A DNA stretch of 7,806 bases. Source: Candidatus Caenarcanales bacterium (GTDB taxonomy: Bacteria > Cyanobacteriota > Vampirovibrionia > Caenarcaniphilales > Caenarcanaceae). Numbering within the stretch: the first letter of the stretch is position 1; the number at the start of each line of letters is the position of its first letter. Positions 7,078 through 7,806 of this stretch are shown here, one piece after another. A model generated the notes under the pieces. It saw nothing but the letters and a program-made list of their open reading frames with translations. It searched no databases and was not told where the DNA came from. The DNA lies in contig CANLFK010000107.1 in NCBI GenBank assembly GCA_947489925.1, forward strand, positions 1 through 7,806, read 5' to 3'. A program made the position numbers and the translations under genes.

Positions 7078-7133
7078 GTATATAATTTAATTAGCTTAAA
7101 GTTTAGGATTAAATAAAAATATGAATTCTGACG
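7078..7133 (+). repeat. Leader repeat, copy 1 (upstream of the nuclease-like gene)
   Basis: These 56 bases, running from just before TATAAT through the first four codons, match 7751-7806 at 53 positions. The three differences are all G/A changes, at one leader base and in codons 2 and 4. In both copies the ATG is 43 bases from the start of the repeat. The match shows that gene and leader were duplicated together. Confidence 0.92.
7081..7086 (+). promoter_or_regulatory. Candidate -10 box of the nuclease-like gene
   Basis: A perfect TATAAT lies 34 nt before the ATG, and the same box is kept at 7754-7759 before the second copy. No convincing -35 hexamer is seen 16-18 bp upstream, and the bases there differ between copies. 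TATAAT also arises easily by chance in such A+T-rich DNA, so this is tentative. Confidence 0.4.
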
Positions 7134-7717
7134 AAAGAGATTATTCTTTTCAAGAAATTAGACAAATGCTGGCTGAAAACGCTATTCAGTTAAGAGAGCT
7201 TAAAATTTCACAGGCTCAAACTGACGAGCAGATGAAAAAGACTGACGAGCAGATGAAAAGAACTGACCAAAAATTAGAAAAACTTTCAAAAGAATTAGGA
7301 AATATCGGCAATAATAATGGGGCTGTCGCGGAAGAATTCTTTTGGAATGCTTTGAAGAATATTAAAGAATTTAAAGGTATTAAGGTTGATTTTGCTGACC
7401 GTAATGTTTATCGCAAAAAAGGCTTGCTAGTTGATGAATTTGATGCAGTTCTCTGGAATGGGAGTTCAGTCATAATTGTTGAAACAAAGTATAAAATTCA
7501 CCCAAACTTAATCGAAAAAATTAAAGAGAAAAAAATACCTAATTTTAAAAAGCTTTTTTCTGACAAAGCCGATCATAAAATTTACTATGCAATTGCTGGT
7601 TTTGCAATACCAAATCAAGTGGCTGAGGAAGCTAAACAAGAAGGTTTTTTTGTAATTAAACAATTCGCTGATTCCGAAAATATTGTCATTGAAAATAATG
7701 AAATTAAAGCTTATTGA
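7121..7717 (+). CDS. Coiled-coil plus PD-(D/E)XK nuclease-like protein (DUF3782-type)
   Basis: 198 residues. Residues about 8-60 form a charged coiled coil, with heptads of the type TDEQMKK at 34-40, 41-47 and 48-54. A short Gly/Asn linker (GNIGNNNG, 60-67) leads to a compact alpha/beta domain with the nuclease-fold signature: E71/E72 in the first helix, D108 in VDEFDAVL, and E121-T-K123 in IIVETKYK. This order (helix Glu, then Asp, then ExK) fits a metal-dependent PD-(D/E)XK site with its acidic residues and lysine intact, so catalysis is possible. Nuclease activity, target and partners are unproven. The only possible Shine-Dalgarno, AGGA at 7105-7108, is 12 bases from the ATG, so initiation looks weak, and the second copy lacks it (AAGA). 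The gene lies between ATCTGTG repeats and is followed 76 bp later by the start of a tandem paralogue. Confidence 0.85.
   Translation: MNSDERDYSFQEIRQMLAENAIQLRELKISQAQTDEQMKKTDEQMKRTDQKLEKLSKELGNIGNNNGAVAEEFFWNALKNIKEFKGIKVDFADRNVYRKKGLLVDEFDAVLWNGSSVIIVETKYKIHPNLIEKIKEKKIPNFKKLFSDKADHKIYYAIAGFAIPNQVAEEAKQEGFFVIKQFADSENIVIENNEIKAY
7220..7261 (+). repeat. 21-bp tandem repeat encoding coiled-coil heptads
   Basis: Two 21-bp units starting ACTGACGAGCAGATGAAAA, at 7220-7240 and 7241-7261, are identical at 19 positions; a third, diverged unit (ACTGACCAAAAATTAGAAAA) follows. Each encodes one heptad, so unit gain or loss would change coiled-coil length by seven residues without shifting the frame. 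Near-identity at DNA level points to recent slippage. Confidence 0.85.
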
Positions 7718-7725
7718 ATTCTTTA

Positions 7726-7749
7726 ATCTGTGTCTGTGATTCAGAAATT
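7726..7749 (+). repeat. ATCTGTG repeat remnant between the tandem copies
   Basis: ATCTGTG at 7726-7732 is followed directly by TCTGTG, then ATTCAGAAATT. Bases 7734-7749 equal 7006-7021 exactly. The block starts nine bases after the stop codon of the nuclease-like gene and occupies the place held by longer arrays before the first copy, so each gene copy is preceded by the same repeat type. Confidence 0.75.
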
Positions 7750-7750
7750 T

Positions 7751-7806
7751 GTATATAATTTAATTAGCTTAAAGTTTAAGATTAAATAAAAATATGGATT
7801 CTGGCG
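7751..7806 (+). repeat. Leader repeat, copy 2
   Basis: Second copy of the 56-base leader found at 7078-7133, 673 bp downstream, with 53 identical bases. It keeps TATAAT at 7754-7759 but has AAGA where copy 1 has AGGA. It reaches the window edge, so the true length of the duplication cannot be seen. Confidence 0.92.
7794..7806 (+). CDS. Tandem paralogue of the nuclease-like gene; only the first codons in the window
   Basis: ATG GAT TCT GGC encodes MDSG, against MNSD in the preceding gene, at the same distance after the same leader. This is almost certainly the start of a second copy of the coiled-coil/PD-(D/E)XK gene. Whether it is intact cannot be judged from 13 bases. Two of the three differences in the duplicated block change the amino acid (N to D, D to G), so the copies are not freshly identical. 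Confidence 0.7.

Overview
The window is strongly A+T-rich chromosomal DNA from a bacterium using the standard bacterial code (TAA and TGA stops, no internal TGA in the long genes). No rRNA, tRNA or marker gene fixes the taxon. An exported thioester alpha-2-macroglobulin, a GT-C-like membrane protein and a small Flp-pilin-like peptide would suit a low-GC Gram-negative-type or candidate-phylum bacterium; that placement is inference.

Layout. (i) 1-4911, + strand: a giant bacterial alpha-2-macroglobulin, complete at its C-terminus but cut by the left window edge inside its signal peptide. It keeps the CTEQ thioester. (ii) 4965-6377, - strand, convergent with it: a polytopic membrane protein of an uncharacterised GT-C-like family. 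(iii) 6378-6620: a 243-bp divergent intergenic region with an in-frame mini-ORF before the membrane gene, a 46-nt stem-loop and a pair of AATTAGGG boxes. (iv) 6621-6851, +: a 76-residue single-pass protein resembling Flp/type IVb pilins, with an atypical processing site. (v) 6852-7120: noncoding DNA filled with degenerate ATCTGTG units of about 9-10 bp period, in both orientations, folding into a large imperfect palindrome. (vi) 7121-7717, +: a coiled coil fused to a PD-(D/E)XK nuclease-like domain. (vii) 7718-7806: another ATCTGTG remnant, then a near-exact copy (53/56 bases) of the leader and first codons of the preceding gene, so a tandem paralogue starts at 7794 and runs off the window.

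How the parts relate. The left half looks like ordinary envelope genes: the macroglobulin is probably a periplasmic or surface protease trap, and the membrane protein probably handles lipid-linked sugars. They converge and are not in one operon. The right end is the accessory part: a nuclease-like gene with its own leader, bordered by phased ATCTGTG repeats and present in at least two tandem copies. This repeat-bordered, duplicating cassette is the best candidate here for an undescribed element. The evidence for mobility is only structural.
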